A stretch of 42,964 nt of DNA from JAAXTT01 sp964530215 (GTDB taxonomy: Bacteria > Bacillota > Desulfotomaculia > Desulfotomaculales > Desulfocucumaceae). The notes under the pieces were generated by a model, which saw nothing but the letters and a program-made list of their open reading frames with translations, ran no database searches and was not told where the DNA came from. Of this stretch, positions 26,190 through 35,235 are shown piece by piece; position 1 is the stretch's first letter, and each line of letters begins with the position of its first letter. Position numbers and translations under genes: made by a program. The stretch is from NCBI GenBank assembly GCA_964530215.1, contig CAZHAJ010000003.1, positions 1-42,964 of the forward strand, given 5' to 3'.

Positions 26190-26436
26190 TAATATCCTCC
26201 TTTTTGCTATATAGAACTAAAAAAATAGTTATATATGTTATCAGCCCCCTATACAGGCAACCCATTAAGATAGTAATAATCTGTCAAAAAAAGTCACTAC
26301 CATAAAAATCGGCATTATCACTGTTTTCTTTAGGGTTAAAGGAGCATTAATACTACAGCAATGAAAAAAGACTCTACAATAAATGTTGGAATAAATTTTA
26401 GAGCTAGAATTTTTTATGTCACACCCAGGGTTATCC

Positions 26437-26478
26437 ATGAAAAAATGGACATTTCCATAATACTGGAATTGTCCATTT
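26437..26478 (-). terminator. Intrinsic terminator of the cold-shock gene
   Basis: A 14-bp stem with one mismatch (AAATGGACATTTCC with GGAATTGTCCATTT), 8-base loop, then a T-run on the minus strand. It lies 28 bases past the csp stop. The rest of 26190-26436, up to the SLH start, shows no gene or clear promoter. Confidence 0.88.
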
Positions 26479-26505
26479 ATATCTACAATCTTTTATATGC
26501 TGATG

Positions 26506-26703
26506 TTAAACAACAACAACGTTTTCGGCTTGTAAACCGCGTTGACCCTGCACTACGTCAAACTCAACCTTTTGACCTTCTTCGAGGTTTTTAAAACCAT
26601 CGGCTTGAATAGCTGAAAAATGAACGAAAACATCATTTCCTTCACTGGTTTCAATAAAACCAAAACCCTTGTCTGTGCTAAACCATTTAACTGTACCTGT
26701 CAT
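26506..26703 (-). CDS. cspA: CspA-family cold-shock RNA-binding protein
   Basis: 65-residue single cold-shock domain acting as an RNA chaperone. RNP1 KGFGFI (12-17) and RNP2 VFVHF (25-29) are intact, with TGTVKWF at the N-terminus. AGGAGG lies 7 bases before ATG 26703. It is a single-gene unit with its own promoter, a leader of about 100 bases and a terminator. Confidence 0.97.
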   Translation of the reverse strand: MTGTVKWFSTDKGFGFIETSEGNDVFVHFSAIQADGFKNLEEGQKVEFDVVQGQRGLQAENVVVV

Positions 26704-26813
26704 GCTATGACCTCCTTTTACATAAACTGGTCAAAAAGCTTTAAACCCAAAACCCATGACCAACATTAAAAGAGGCCTATTGCTGGTTTCGTTCTCAACT
26801 TCTTAACTATGTA

Positions 26814-26842
26814 ATTTTAACATGGTTTTTTAAGAATAGCAA
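26814..26842 (-). promoter_or_regulatory. Promoter and structured leader of csp
   Basis: TTGCTA, 17-base spacer, TAAAAT on the minus strand. The roughly 100-base leader carries a TGGTCA/TGACCA inverted repeat (about 26726-26763) just before the Shine-Dalgarno, the sort of long leader often used for cold control of csp genes. Confidence 0.6.
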
Positions 26843-26863
26843 ATTATTTCCCAAAATAAAATA

Positions 26864-28204
26864 TTAATTTTCACCCTGGGATCCATTCTCCTGACCGGAT
26901 TGCGAAGATTCCCCTTGTTTTCCACCCATAGATTCTATTTTTTTTACCTCTCCTTCAATTTCCATTTCAACAGTCTTGCCATCTTGCGTGGTTATTCTAA
27001 GAGTCGTTTTATTTTCACTGCTTTGTTGCTGGTTTTGTTGCTTTCCGGAACTATCCGGCCCTTTGTCTTCTTCGGTATCTGAAGGGTTTTCTTGATTTGA
27101 CTTGCTGCCTTCATCTTTTAAAGCATTATCCCCTCTTTGAGATAATAAGTAGGCATTCTCACCCTCAATAATTCTCACCGGCGTAATTCTTGAGGGTACA
27201 GAATAATTGCTGTTGACAGTATTCCCGGAATACTGCCAGTGACCGTTTTTAACCAAATCAATTGCTGCATCCAAAGAATATTGGCCCAACAAATCCGGAC
27301 GAGTATCTACTTCCGCGTCATGCTCGCCCTTAACTAACGATTTAATTGCTTCTTCATTTGCCCCTACCCCGACAGTTAAGATTCTATTGCTCATTCCGTT
27401 ATCCCCTAAATACTCCACCACCTTCACTGCCAGACTGCTATCTGAGGCCATAATAATCTGCAGACTATCACCATATTTATTTACAACCTGCTGCAATACC
27501 GAATTAGCACCATCTTTATCATCAGGTAATGTTAATTCTTCAAGTAACTGCACTTCTTTACTGCCCTGTAAAGTGGTCCTTACTGCTGAGGTTATCTGTT
27601 TTATTGAGGAATTACCGATCTCACTGCTTATATAAACTGCTCCCATGGGTAGCCTCCCCGCCAACTGATTTTCCGGAGATATTTTTCCGTCAGCCCGGGA
27701 ATCTCCCTGTCCTTGCCCCTGCCCCTTTTGCCCGAGAGCAGCTTTTTGAGCTGTCCTTATTGCAAACTGTGCCATCAGTCTGCCGCTCAACTCATGATCC
27801 GATGCCACATATGCATCCACCGGAACATTTTCCGGCATAGCTTCCAATGCCACCACCTTTATATCCTTTTCCACCAATTTTTTAATCAAATCAGAGCCGG
27901 TAGAAGGATCAACCGGTTGAAGCACCACAGCCTTAACTTCCTGATCAACTAGTTTTTCCAGTTGCTCTGCCTGCTTTTCCTGATCATTTTCCGCATCCAA
28001 CCAGGAAAAATCTATTTTGTCCTTTTGTTTTCTTTTCTCCATTACCTCTTTTATAATTTTATTTCCATCCATGTTTATATCAGCAAAACTTACCGCGATC
28101 CTAATGGGCGGTTCCGGTTTGCTTGCTTGCTGCCCATTGCCGCATCCGCCTGACACTGTCAACATCATTAAAAAGATAATTAAAGCTGTCGGGCGCTTCA
28201 ACAA
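26864..28204 (-). CDS. Sugar-type (RbsB-like) substrate-binding lipoprotein with charged C-terminal tail
   Basis: 446 residues. The signal peptide ends in a lipobox VSGGC (Cys21). Residues about 35-350 form a periplasmic-binding fold of the LacI/RbsB class: IRIAVSFADINMDGN, VVLQPVDPSTGSDLI, AYVASDHELSGRLMAQ, IMASDSSLAVKVVEYLG. Residues about 355-446 form a hydrophilic Q/S/E-rich tail with a short beta-like segment (LRITTQDGKTVEMEIEGEV). No permease or ATPase gene is adjacent, so it may act as a sensor or use a transporter encoded elsewhere. Starts at TTG 28204 after GGGGGTG. Confidence 0.85.
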   Translation of the reverse strand: MLKRPTALIIFLMMLTVSGGCGNGQQASKPEPPIRIAVSFADINMDGNKIIKEVMEKRKQKDKIDFSWLDAENDQEKQAEQLEKLVDQEVKAVVLQPVDPSTGSDLIKKLVEKDIKVVALEAMPENVPVDAYVASDHELSGRLMAQFAIRTAQKAALGQKGQGQGQGDSRADGKISPENQLAGRLPMGAVYISSEIGNSSIKQITSAVRTTLQGSKEVQLLEELTLPDDKDGANSVLQQVVNKYGDSLQIIMASDSSLAVKVVEYLGDNGMSNRILTVGVGANEEAIKSLVKGEHDAEVDTRPDLLGQYSLDAAIDLVKNGHWQYSGNTVNSNYSVPSRITPVRIIEGENAYLLSQRGDNALKDEGSKSNQENPSDTEEDKGPDSSGKQQNQQQSSENKTTLRITTQDGKTVEMEIEGEVKKIESMGGKQGESSQSGQENGSQGEN

Positions 28205-28361
28205 ATCACCCCCGAAATCAAATTATATGGTCTATTATGCTTATTTGTAACTATAAATATTAATAAGAATAACTTGTAATAAAAGCAATTATATATATAT
28301 AAAAGCGCTGATTATCACGTTAATAAGTTCGCATCACAACATTATATTACAAATTAAACCC

Positions 28362-28391
28362 TTGAATCCCATTTATTTCCTAATGTATTAT
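28362..28391 (+). promoter_or_regulatory. Possible promoter of the DUF2508 gene
   Basis: TTGAAT, 18-base spacer, TATTAT, about 40 bases before the GTG start. It lies in the 228-base divergent spacer 28205-28432, which is otherwise AT-rich with no gene. Confidence 0.45.
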
Positions 28392-28432
28392 TAAATGGTG
28401 GTTTGTAAAAAATTTACACCGGAGGCGGTAAA

Positions 28433-28792
28433 GTGCATACCTTAAAAAATCTCTGGCAGTTACTTTTCTCAAAATACCTTGTAGTGATATTCCCTGGACT
28501 GGATCATAAATCTGAGGAAGAACTTTTAATTACCTCTATTCATACTTCCCTAACTGAATGGAAAACGGCAAAAAGTCAATTTAATCAAGCATCACCGGAG
28601 TTGGTGGACTACATGGTTTACCGATTGAACGCTGCAGAACGGCAATATATAGCCCTTCTTGAACAAGCAAAGAAACGGGGTATTAAGAGTTGGCCTGATA
28701 ACCTAGCAGAACCCGTTAAAGTCAGGGAACCAGTACCGGACTCGGTTAAAGAGGATAGCAACGGTATTTTAGCGGCTTACTCGGCTGATTAA
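28433..28792 (+). CDS. DUF2508 (YaaL-like) protein
   Basis: 119 residues of unknown function. The central part, EELLITSIHTSLTEW through VDYMVYRLNAAERQYIALLE, fits the two-helix DUF2508 pattern. The 30-residue acidic tail is unlike short YaaL proteins. It begins at GTG with GGAGG about 8 bases upstream. In Bacillus yaaL sits by recR and bofA; here it stands alone, facing the CooT-like gene across a shared terminator. Confidence 0.7.
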   Translation: MHTLKNLWQLLFSKYLVVIFPGLDHKSEEELLITSIHTSLTEWKTAKSQFNQASPELVDYMVYRLNAAERQYIALLEQAKKRGIKSWPDNLAEPVKVREPVPDSVKEDSNGILAAYSAD

Positions 28793-28800
28793 AACAAACA

Positions 28801-28834
28801 AAAAGCTGCCCCAGTTCAAAACTAGGCAGCTTTT
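28801..28834. terminator. Bidirectional intrinsic terminator
   Basis: Stem AAAAGCTGCC/GGCAGCTTTT with a 14-base loop, between convergent genes, with T-runs on either strand. Serves both the DUF2508 gene and the CooT-like gene. Confidence 0.88.
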
Positions 28835-28861
28835 AACATGTGTTCTGCTTAATGCAAGGTA

Positions 28862-29050
28862 TTATTCTTTTTCCAAAATTACTTTATGATCCACCAATGC
28901 CAGCTCAACAATTTTTGCTTTAACAGTTTTTCTTCGACCAAAAATATCCTCCAACATTATGCCATCCTCTTGGGGAATTACTTTATCAACCGACTCCAAC
29001 AAAAGTTCTTCCTCACCCTCTTTACGCAGGTAGACATTTGCCTCACACAT
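28862..29050 (-). CDS. CooT-family nickel-binding protein
   Basis: 62 residues beginning MCEANVYL, the CooT signature with Cys2, which binds Ni(II) in the dimer of characterised members; VDKVIPQEDGIMLEDIFG and VDHKVILE complete the family pattern. CooT helps nickel delivery to carbon monoxide dehydrogenase in Rhodospirillum. No cooS or cooC gene is in the window, so the client is unknown. GGAGG precedes ATG 29050. Driven by a perfect consensus promoter. Confidence 0.85.
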   Translation of the reverse strand: MCEANVYLRKEGEEELLLESVDKVIPQEDGIMLEDIFGRRKTVKAKIVELALVDHKVILEKE

Positions 29051-29153
29051 TTACAACACCTCCATAAATAAAAGCATTCCTAAAAATCTAAATCAAACAG
29101 AACTTCCTGTATACCTTAATGTTTTCAGTTAATATAATACCATCTTCCAGAAA

Positions 29154-29182
29154 ATTATAAAATGGTGCAAAAAAGGTGTCAA
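29154..29182 (-). promoter_or_regulatory. Perfect sigma-A consensus promoter of the CooT-like gene
   Basis: TTGACA, exactly 17 bases, TATAAT on the minus strand. Its -35 overlaps the stop codon of the MinJ-like gene. The leader is about 97 bases. Confidence 0.88.
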
Positions 29183-30435
29183 CGACTATTTTTACCCCTG
29201 TAACGTGACAATATACCTGATAATACACCCGGTGCATTTATCTCTACGCTGGAACTTTTATTAATTTGGGACACCAGAAGCAGTCCCAATGGCTTTTTGG
29301 TATTATGGAAATCTATCAAACCTCTTTTAAAAACCTGATGTTTGCCATGGAGAAACTCAACTTCTATAGGACCCGAAAGACTTTGCACAACTTCATTTAA
29401 ATCTATGTGACTATAAACAAAAACTCTGCCCACAGATATCAATATATCCCCTGACCTAATTCCTGCCGAATAAGCTAGGGAACCGGGAACTACATCCAGC
29501 ACCCTGGCACCCCGTTTCGAGGGAAGATACCGTGGTTTACCTGCCATTTCTATTTTCCGCCCGATATGGATAACAAGTTCATGTCCCAAGGGTGAAAATA
29601 ATGCAGCCACCCAAATAAGCAAGTTAAAATGCTGGGCAAATACTGCAAGTAAAAAAAGGGTAATGCTGTACAAGGACAATAAAACCGCAGATATTTTTCT
29701 TTTTTCATAAGGGGTATGGGTAATGGCTAAGTCACCATAACCTAACCCTGCCACCACTGAGACCAATGCAAAACTGTTTAAAGGATGTTCAACCCCCGAT
29801 TTAACAAGGGGCCACCATGCAGGCATCTCTCCGATTAAACTTTGAGAATCGGAATATCCCACGGTAAATAAAACCACCAGGGGTATGGGCCAAAATTTCT
29901 GAAGGGTAAATCCTCCCTTCACCTGTCCTGATCTGTCCCTAAAAAAAGTGGGAATAGCTCCCAGATGGCCGCTAAAGAATATGAGCAGGCTTTCTATCAA
30001 ATGAAGCAAAGCCACCAAAGCCAAAATCTGATAAACATTAATCGAAGGCACTCCAAAAATTATGTTAGATAAACTAATAATTCCTCCGGCATAAGCAAAG
30101 CAAATAAACCTGGGATTAATCATCATAAGAGCTGCTGCAATAAGCAGCAGTAAAACAAAAGCATTACCGGAGCCGGAAAGGGGAATTCCGGACAAAGAAC
30201 CCAATATACTGCCTGTCAATCCCCCGGCAAGCCCTAAAAGCAGGGCAAAAAATGTGTCCTTCCAATACCCGGCAGGCTTTGTACCAAACATGGCAGCACG
30301 AGCAGATTCGGCTTTTTTATACTGCATAGCTACCAAGAACACCACTATAGCCATAAGCAGCACAAATTCCCACTCAAAAAATTGGACAAAGTAACTTTCT
30401 AAAATTTGCAAAACCATATTAATCAACACAAACAT
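29179..30435 (-). CDS. MinJ-like polytopic membrane protein with C-terminal PDZ domain
   Basis: 418 residues: about eight hydrophobic helices through residue 295, then a PDZ domain (about 308-380; LDVVPGSLAYSAGIRSGDILISVG). Position directly after a ctpA-type protease matches minJ after ctpB in B. subtilis, where MinJ links DivIVA to MinD at the division site. Orthology rests on order and architecture. It is 27 bases after ctpA, so co-transcribed. Confidence 0.78.
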   Translation of the reverse strand: MFVLINMVLQILESYFVQFFEWEFVLLMAIVVFLVAMQYKKAESARAAMFGTKPAGYWKDTFFALLLGLAGGLTGSILGSLSGIPLSGSGNAFVLLLLIAAALMMINPRFICFAYAGGIISLSNIIFGVPSINVYQILALVALLHLIESLLIFFSGHLGAIPTFFRDRSGQVKGGFTLQKFWPIPLVVLFTVGYSDSQSLIGEMPAWWPLVKSGVEHPLNSFALVSVVAGLGYGDLAITHTPYEKRKISAVLLSLYSITLFLLAVFAQHFNLLIWVAALFSPLGHELVIHIGRKIEMAGKPRYLPSKRGARVLDVVPGSLAYSAGIRSGDILISVGRVFVYSHIDLNEVVQSLSGPIEVEFLHGKHQVFKRGLIDFHNTKKPLGLLLVSQINKSSSVEINAPGVLSGILSRYRGKNSR

Positions 30436-30462
30436 TCCGCCTGCAATAATTACTTATAATTA

Positions 30463-31623
30463 CTAAGCTGCCTTAGATGCATTTCCTTGTTCAATTAATT
30501 CTACCGCCCTCTGCAACTGAACATCAGGACCTTCAAGAGTTTGCTCCACTATAATGTCAGGTTCTATTCCCTTTTTATTTATATCCTGTTTGTTAGGGGT
30601 AAGATATCGTGCGGTAGTCAGTTTAAGCCCCGCTCCGTTGCCCAGTTCAAACACCATCTGAACAACGCCTTTTCCATAAGACCTCTGCCCCACTATTGTA
30701 CCCGCTTGTGTATCCTTTACGGCTCCTGCCAATATTTCCGCTGCACTTGCACTATGCTCATTAATCAGCACAACTAACGGCAAACCTAGGTTATTGCCCT
30801 CAGCAAGATACTCCTCCTGATTTCCCGCCCGATAGTCAATATAAACCACCGGACCTGCAGGCACAAAATATCCGGCAGCCTTGACTGCTGAGGTTAATTC
30901 ACCGCCTGGGTTGCCACGCAAATCAAGAACAACCGATTTCATGCCTTGTTTATTCAGTCTTTCTATATTTTCTTCCAGTTCTTGAGGTGTCTGTTCGGTA
31001 AATTGAGAAATTATTATATGGGCTATGTCCCCCTTGACTATCTGCCCTTCAACTGTTGGAACTGTGATTTCCTCCCTGGTTAGAGGAACATTAAAAGGAC
31101 TGGCAATATTGGCTCTCAATATAGTGAGGGTCAACTCGGTTCCCACCTGTCCACGCAGCAAATGTAACGCGGTATCCATATCAATACCACTGACATCCTG
31201 ATTGTCAATCTTCAGGATAATATCTCCAGGCTGTATGCCCGCTCGATATGCAGGAGTTCCTTTATAAGTTCTGGCCACGGTAAGCTGATTCTCCTTCATT
31301 CCCACCAAAACTCCCAAACCACCAAAGGAACCTTTAATTTGCTCCTTTAATTGCTTATATGTTGAAGGCTCCAAATAAGACGAATAAGGATCATTCAGAG
31401 ACTGTACAATTCCCTTTATTGACCCTTCCATCAAAGTATCATTATCAACCGGACTTAAATATTGAGTCTTTACCAATGAAACTACCTTTAATAAATTGCC
31501 CATCTGCTTGTAGTTTGCAGCAATAAATCCCACAAATAAAACCATAAAAACGATACCTGCGATTGCTATCCCGCTGACAATCTTTTTCAAGGTATCTTTA
31601 GATCGAAATTGCTCAAAGTCCAA
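30463..31623 (-). CDS. ctpA: C-terminal processing peptidase (S41, CtpA/CtpB-like)
   Basis: Membrane-anchored serine protease of 386 residues: transmembrane helix at about 16-36, PDZ domain at about 90-165 (GGLGVLVGMKENQL to DIILKIDNQDVSG), then the S41 domain with the catalytic Ser in EHSASAAEILAG and Lys in GQRSYGKGVVQ. TTG 31623 was chosen since GGGAGGAG sits about 8 bases before it; a longer frame from 31641 runs through that site. In sporulating Bacillus CtpB cleaves SpoIVFA; that role is only suggested here. Confidence 0.94.
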   Translation of the reverse strand: MDFEQFRSKDTLKKIVSGIAIAGIVFMVLFVGFIAANYKQMGNLLKVVSLVKTQYLSPVDNDTLMEGSIKGIVQSLNDPYSSYLEPSTYKQLKEQIKGSFGGLGVLVGMKENQLTVARTYKGTPAYRAGIQPGDIILKIDNQDVSGIDMDTALHLLRGQVGTELTLTILRANIASPFNVPLTREEITVPTVEGQIVKGDIAHIIISQFTEQTPQELEENIERLNKQGMKSVVLDLRGNPGGELTSAVKAAGYFVPAGPVVYIDYRAGNQEEYLAEGNNLGLPLVVLINEHSASAAEILAGAVKDTQAGTIVGQRSYGKGVVQMVFELGNGAGLKLTTARYLTPNKQDINKKGIEPDIIVEQTLEGPDVQLQRAVELIEQGNASKAA

Positions 31624-31775
31624 TGTACAGGCTCCTCCCAATCAATTTTTAGCTCTTGTTTCAGGGAAAAAATATTTAACAGTTCCCCAAATATTATACT
31701 ATAAGATTGGTATTTTTATGCTGTTCGTTAGTAAACTGAAAAATGATTTTCCATTTATTATGCATCATTATAGAC

Positions 31776-31807
31776 AAAAAGAAAACCCGATTAACCGGGG
31801 ATTTTTT
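31776..31807 (-). terminator. Probable terminator of the first EamA gene
   Basis: Minus-strand CCCCGGTTAATCGGG hairpin with flanking A/T pairing and a T-rich tail, 17 bases past the stop. The stem is short and has one bulge. Confidence 0.65.
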
Positions 31808-31823
31808 AATCTACATTATTGTT

Positions 31824-32720
31824 TTATTTGCTGAGCTTTATTTCCCTGCTCTGTGGCGTTGCTCCCTTTATATCTGCCACTAGCATGCCTATTAAAATTA
31901 AAGCACATCCGATTAATTGAGGCGTTGAAAGAATTTCACCCGCCAGAAAGTAAGCAGTTAAACCTGCAAAGACAGGTTCTGTGGTAAAAATAATTGCCGT
32001 ATGAATTGCAGAAGTAAATTTCTGCGCCTTATTTTGTATCAAAAAAGCTAATGACGTAGCGGGAATTGCAGTAGCCAGCAGTGCTGTCCAGATGGGCTTG
32101 GTAAATTCCTGCGGGGGCGACTCCAATCCCAATGCCAATAAGAAGCTAATCAGAGAAACTGTACCCACCTGTATTATTGTCAAATTTACAGGATTCAGTA
32201 TGACGGCATATTTTCCCACCATTATTATTTGTATCGCGTAACATATGGCACAGAAAAATACCAAAACATCACCAAAATTTAAAACAAAGGAGTTGCCCAG
32301 TGACAATAAAGCCAACCCGACAAAGGACACCATTACCCCCAAAGAAACATAAACAGTGGGCAGTTTCCTAGAAGTTACGGTAACAAAGAGCGGAACCAGC
32401 ACCAATGCAAGACCGGTTATAAAACCTGCATTAGCTGCCCCTGTATACTTAAGTCCCACTGTCTGAAAAGCATAACCCCCAAACAAGAAGAATCCTATTT
32501 TAATTCCTGCTAAAACTTCCGCTGAAGTCAACTTCATCACATTTTTATAAAAAATAAGTCCCAGAAAGAGAAAGGCAACCGCAAATCTATAAGACAAAAA
32601 GTAAAAAGGTCCTATATCATTTAAGGCATTCTTTACCACCACGAAAGTTATTCCCCAGATAAAAGCCACCATCAACAAAGCTGCATCAGCTTTGTATTGT
32701 TTAATCTGTTCTTGCCTCAT
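31824..32720 (-). CDS. EamA/DMT-family transporter
   Basis: About ten transmembrane helices in two EamA repeats; AFIWGITFVVVKNAL opens the first. Family members export amino acids and metabolites. I place the start at ATG 32720 (MRQEQIKQYKAD; AAGGTGG about 8 bases upstream), giving 298 residues, the usual length; an upstream TTG at 32783 would add a 21-residue charged leader. Divergent from the amino-acid ABC operon. Confidence 0.88.
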   Translation of the reverse strand: MRQEQIKQYKADAALLMVAFIWGITFVVVKNALNDIGPFYFLSYRFAVAFLFLGLIFYKNVMKLTSAEVLAGIKIGFFLFGGYAFQTVGLKYTGAANAGFITGLALVLVPLFVTVTSRKLPTVYVSLGVMVSFVGLALLSLGNSFVLNFGDVLVFFCAICYAIQIIMVGKYAVILNPVNLTIIQVGTVSLISFLLALGLESPPQEFTKPIWTALLATAIPATSLAFLIQNKAQKFTSAIHTAIIFTTEPVFAGLTAYFLAGEILSTPQLIGCALILIGMLVADIKGATPQSREIKLSK

Positions 32721-32915
32721 CCATGTTTCCACCTTTTCATTAATAACCTTGAGTATTTTCTCATTTCCCTTAAAAAGAGTCAATGTAATTGTAAATACAC
32801 TGAAAATTAAAAATATATTAATTAAAATCCTATTTGACGCAGGATTTTACCGATAGAGGTCGAAAAGATTAATCTGGTTAGTATATATGTATTTAATTAA
32901 TAGGAGGGAAAAATT

Positions 32916-33716
32916 TTGAAGAAAGTGATTAAAACTTGCCTTGTGGCATTGGTGGTTACGTCTTTGGCTTTAATGGCAGTTGGTTGTGGTAATAAGAATG
33001 AAACTGGCAGTCAAAAATTAGTCATCGCATCTGACACAGCTTATGCTCCCTTTGAGTTTCAAGACGAGACCGGCAGTTATGTCGGATTTGACATTGATTT
33101 AATAAACGCCATCGCAGAAGTAACTGACTTGGATATAGAAATTCGCAGCATGAACTTTGATGGCATTATCCCTGCTCTTGAAACAAACAGTGTAGACGGA
33201 GCAATTTCAGCTATGACCATTACAGAGGAGCGTCAAAAAAAGGTAAACTTTTCTGTTCCATACTACCGTTCCGGTCAAAGTATCGCAGTGAGATCCGATA
33301 ATACCGAGATCAACAGCTGGGATGACCTTACCGGTAAAAGTATCGGAGTTCAAATTGCTACCACCGGTGCAGATGAAGCCCGTACGATACCCGGTGTCAA
33401 AAAGGTTACCGACTACAATACCATTAACGAAGCTTTTCTGGCTTTAAAGAGCGGTGCGGTGGATGCTGTTGTTAATGACTTCCCTGTTTCTGCCTACTTT
33501 GTCAAGCAAAATAAAGATCAAGACGTTATAATTGTTGGTGACTTAAAGACGAGTGAGCACTATGGTATTGTATTTCCCAAAAACAATACCGAACTGTTAG
33601 AAACATTTAACAATGCATTAAATACCCTTAAGGAAAACGGCAAATATGCTGAAATTTATATGCAGTGGTTTGGTGTTGAACCTCCGGAATATCTGCCCGG
33701 TGAGCCGGTGGAATAA
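32916..33716 (+). CDS. Polar amino-acid ABC transporter binding lipoprotein
   Basis: 266 residues, SBP_bac_3 family. Signal peptide with lipobox MAVGC (Cys24). The mature part begins LVIASDTAYAPFEFQDETG and has GFDIDLINAIAE, then DGAISAMTITEERQKKVNFS, the amino-acid-binder pattern. Starts at TTG with AGGAGGG 7 bases upstream. Ligand not predictable by eye. A strong hairpin separates it from the permease, likely allowing more binding protein than membrane parts. Confidence 0.94.
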   Translation: MKKVIKTCLVALVVTSLALMAVGCGNKNETGSQKLVIASDTAYAPFEFQDETGSYVGFDIDLINAIAEVTDLDIEIRSMNFDGIIPALETNSVDGAISAMTITEERQKKVNFSVPYYRSGQSIAVRSDNTEINSWDDLTGKSIGVQIATTGADEARTIPGVKKVTDYNTINEAFLALKSGAVDAVVNDFPVSAYFVKQNKDQDVIIVGDLKTSEHYGIVFPKNNTELLETFNNALNTLKENGKYAEIYMQWFGVEPPEYLPGEPVE

Positions 33717-33745
33717 CCACACTTTACAAAGGTTTCAACATTAGA

Positions 33746-33776
33746 ATATGCGTAACACCAAGAGTGTTACGCATAT
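33746..33776 (+). terminator. Intra-operon hairpin between binding protein and permease genes
   Basis: A perfect 13-bp stem ATATGCGTAACAC/GTGTTACGCATAT with loop CAAGA, followed by TTATTTA. The weak T-run suggests partial termination or mRNA 3'-end protection. Confidence 0.75.
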
Positions 33777-33798
33777 TTATTTACTTTGAGGTGATATT

Positions 33799-34500
33799 GT
33801 GGATATTGTAATAAGAACTTATCCGGTACTTCTCTGGGGAGCCTTGGCAACTATTCAAATAAGCCTGATCTCGATAGCACTGGGCTGCATCATTGGCTTA
33901 ACGGTAGGTCTGTCTAGACTGTCAAGTATAAAGCCCATTAGGCTGGCAGCAACCGCTTATATAGATTTTTTCAGGGGCACTCCTTTGTTGGTTCAGATTT
34001 TTATAATATATTTTGGTCTTCCCCACTTACTAAGACAAACTCAGATGTCCCTTATGGAAACCTTTAATATGCCGCAAATTCTAACCCAGTTTGCCCTTCC
34101 GGTATTTTTAGCGGCGGTTATATCCTGCAGCCTAAACAGCGGTGCATACATTGCGGAAATCTTTCGGGCGGGCGTACAATCAATAGAAAGAGGCCAAATG
34201 GAAGCTGCCAGATCCTTGGGCATGACTAAAGCTCAAGCCATGAGATTTGTCATACTCCCCCAGGCTTTTAGAATAGTGATTCCCCCTCTGGGCAATGAGT
34301 TTATCGCCTTACTGAAAGATACTTCATTACTTTCGGTTATTGGATATGAAGAACTGACCCGTAAAGGTCAACTGACGGTAGGCTGGAGCTACGCAGCCTT
34401 TCCCATATGGATAACAGTTGCCATTTTATATTTAATAATGACCTTCTGCTTCAGCCGATTGGTAGACTATACCGAAAGGAGGTTAAGAATCGGTGATTAA
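33799..34500 (+). CDS. Polar amino-acid ABC transporter permease
   Basis: 233 residues, HisM/GlnP class, about five transmembrane helices. The EAA loop that docks the ATPase reads EAARSLGMTKAQAMRFVILP from residue 135. GTG start after GAGGTG. Overlaps the ATPase gene by 8 bases. Confidence 0.94.
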   Translation: MDIVIRTYPVLLWGALATIQISLISIALGCIIGLTVGLSRLSSIKPIRLAATAYIDFFRGTPLLVQIFIIYFGLPHLLRQTQMSLMETFNMPQILTQFALPVFLAAVISCSLNSGAYIAEIFRAGVQSIERGQMEAARSLGMTKAQAMRFVILPQAFRIVIPPLGNEFIALLKDTSLLSVIGYEELTRKGQLTVGWSYAAFPIWITVAILYLIMTFCFSRLVDYTERRLRIGD

Positions 34501-35215
34501 AGTAGTAAACCTTCATAAAAGTTTTAAAAACTTGGAAGTGTTAAAAGGCATCAGCTGTCAGGTTAATCCTCAAGAGGTTGTTGTCGTTATAGGGCCCTCT
34601 GGTTCTGGAAAGAGTACTCTATTGAGATGTATAAACATGCTGGAACAACCCACCTCCGGAGAGATCTATATTGACGGAGTTGCCCTATTGGATCCAGAAA
34701 CCAATATAAATCATGTAAGAGCAGAACTGGGAATGGTTTTTCAGCGCTTCAATCTCTTTCCTCATAAGACAGCTCTGGAAAATATATCCTTGGCACCGGT
34801 AAAGGTTCGCAATATGTCCCCGGAAGACGCAAAGACCATTGCCTATGATCTTCTTGAAAAAGTTGGCTTAAGCGATAAAGCCGACGTACACCCGGATCAA
34901 CTGTCCGGAGGTCAGCAGCAACGGGTTGCCATAGCCCGGGCCCTGGCGATGAATCCCAAAGTAATGCTTTTTGATGAGCCCACGTCAGCTCTGGATCCCG
35001 AAATGGTGGGTGAAGTGTTAGCAGTTATTAAGGAATTAGCCAAAGAAGGAATGACCATGATGGTGGTAACCCATGAAATGGGCTTTGCCCGAGAAGTGGG
35101 TGACCGGGTAATATTTATGGATGAGGGCTTGATTGTGGAAGAAGGCACCCCAGATGAAATTTTCCTAAATCCACAAAATATCAGACTTCAGTCCTTCTTA
35201 AGCAAGATATTATAG
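34493..35215 (+). CDS. Polar amino-acid ABC transporter ATP-binding protein
   Basis: 240 residues, GlnQ/HisP class. Walker A GPSGSGKST at 34-42, Q-loop VFQRFNLFPH, signature LSGGQQQR near 138, Walker B VMLFDEPTSALDPE, and the switch His in VVTHEM. GTG start overlaps the permease end. With the two preceding genes it forms a complete importer. Confidence 0.95.
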   Translation: MIKVVNLHKSFKNLEVLKGISCQVNPQEVVVVIGPSGSGKSTLLRCINMLEQPTSGEIYIDGVALLDPETNINHVRAELGMVFQRFNLFPHKTALENISLAPVKVRNMSPEDAKTIAYDLLEKVGLSDKADVHPDQLSGGQQQRVAIARALAMNPKVMLFDEPTSALDPEMVGEVLAVIKELAKEGMTMMVVTHEMGFAREVGDRVIFMDEGLIVEEGTPDEIFLNPQNIRLQSFLSKIL

Positions 35216-35235
35216 CAAAGGCTTGATGATGGCAA

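Noticed and set aside
26361..26594. Plus-strand 77-codon frame between the SLH and csp genes
   Set aside because: It crosses the csp terminator and then antisense csp; no Shine-Dalgarno at its ATG.
32784..32915. Riboswitch or T-box before the amino-acid ABC operon
   Set aside because: Only a short AATCCT/AGGATT repeat is seen; no T-box sequence, S-box or lysine-riboswitch features in 130 bases.
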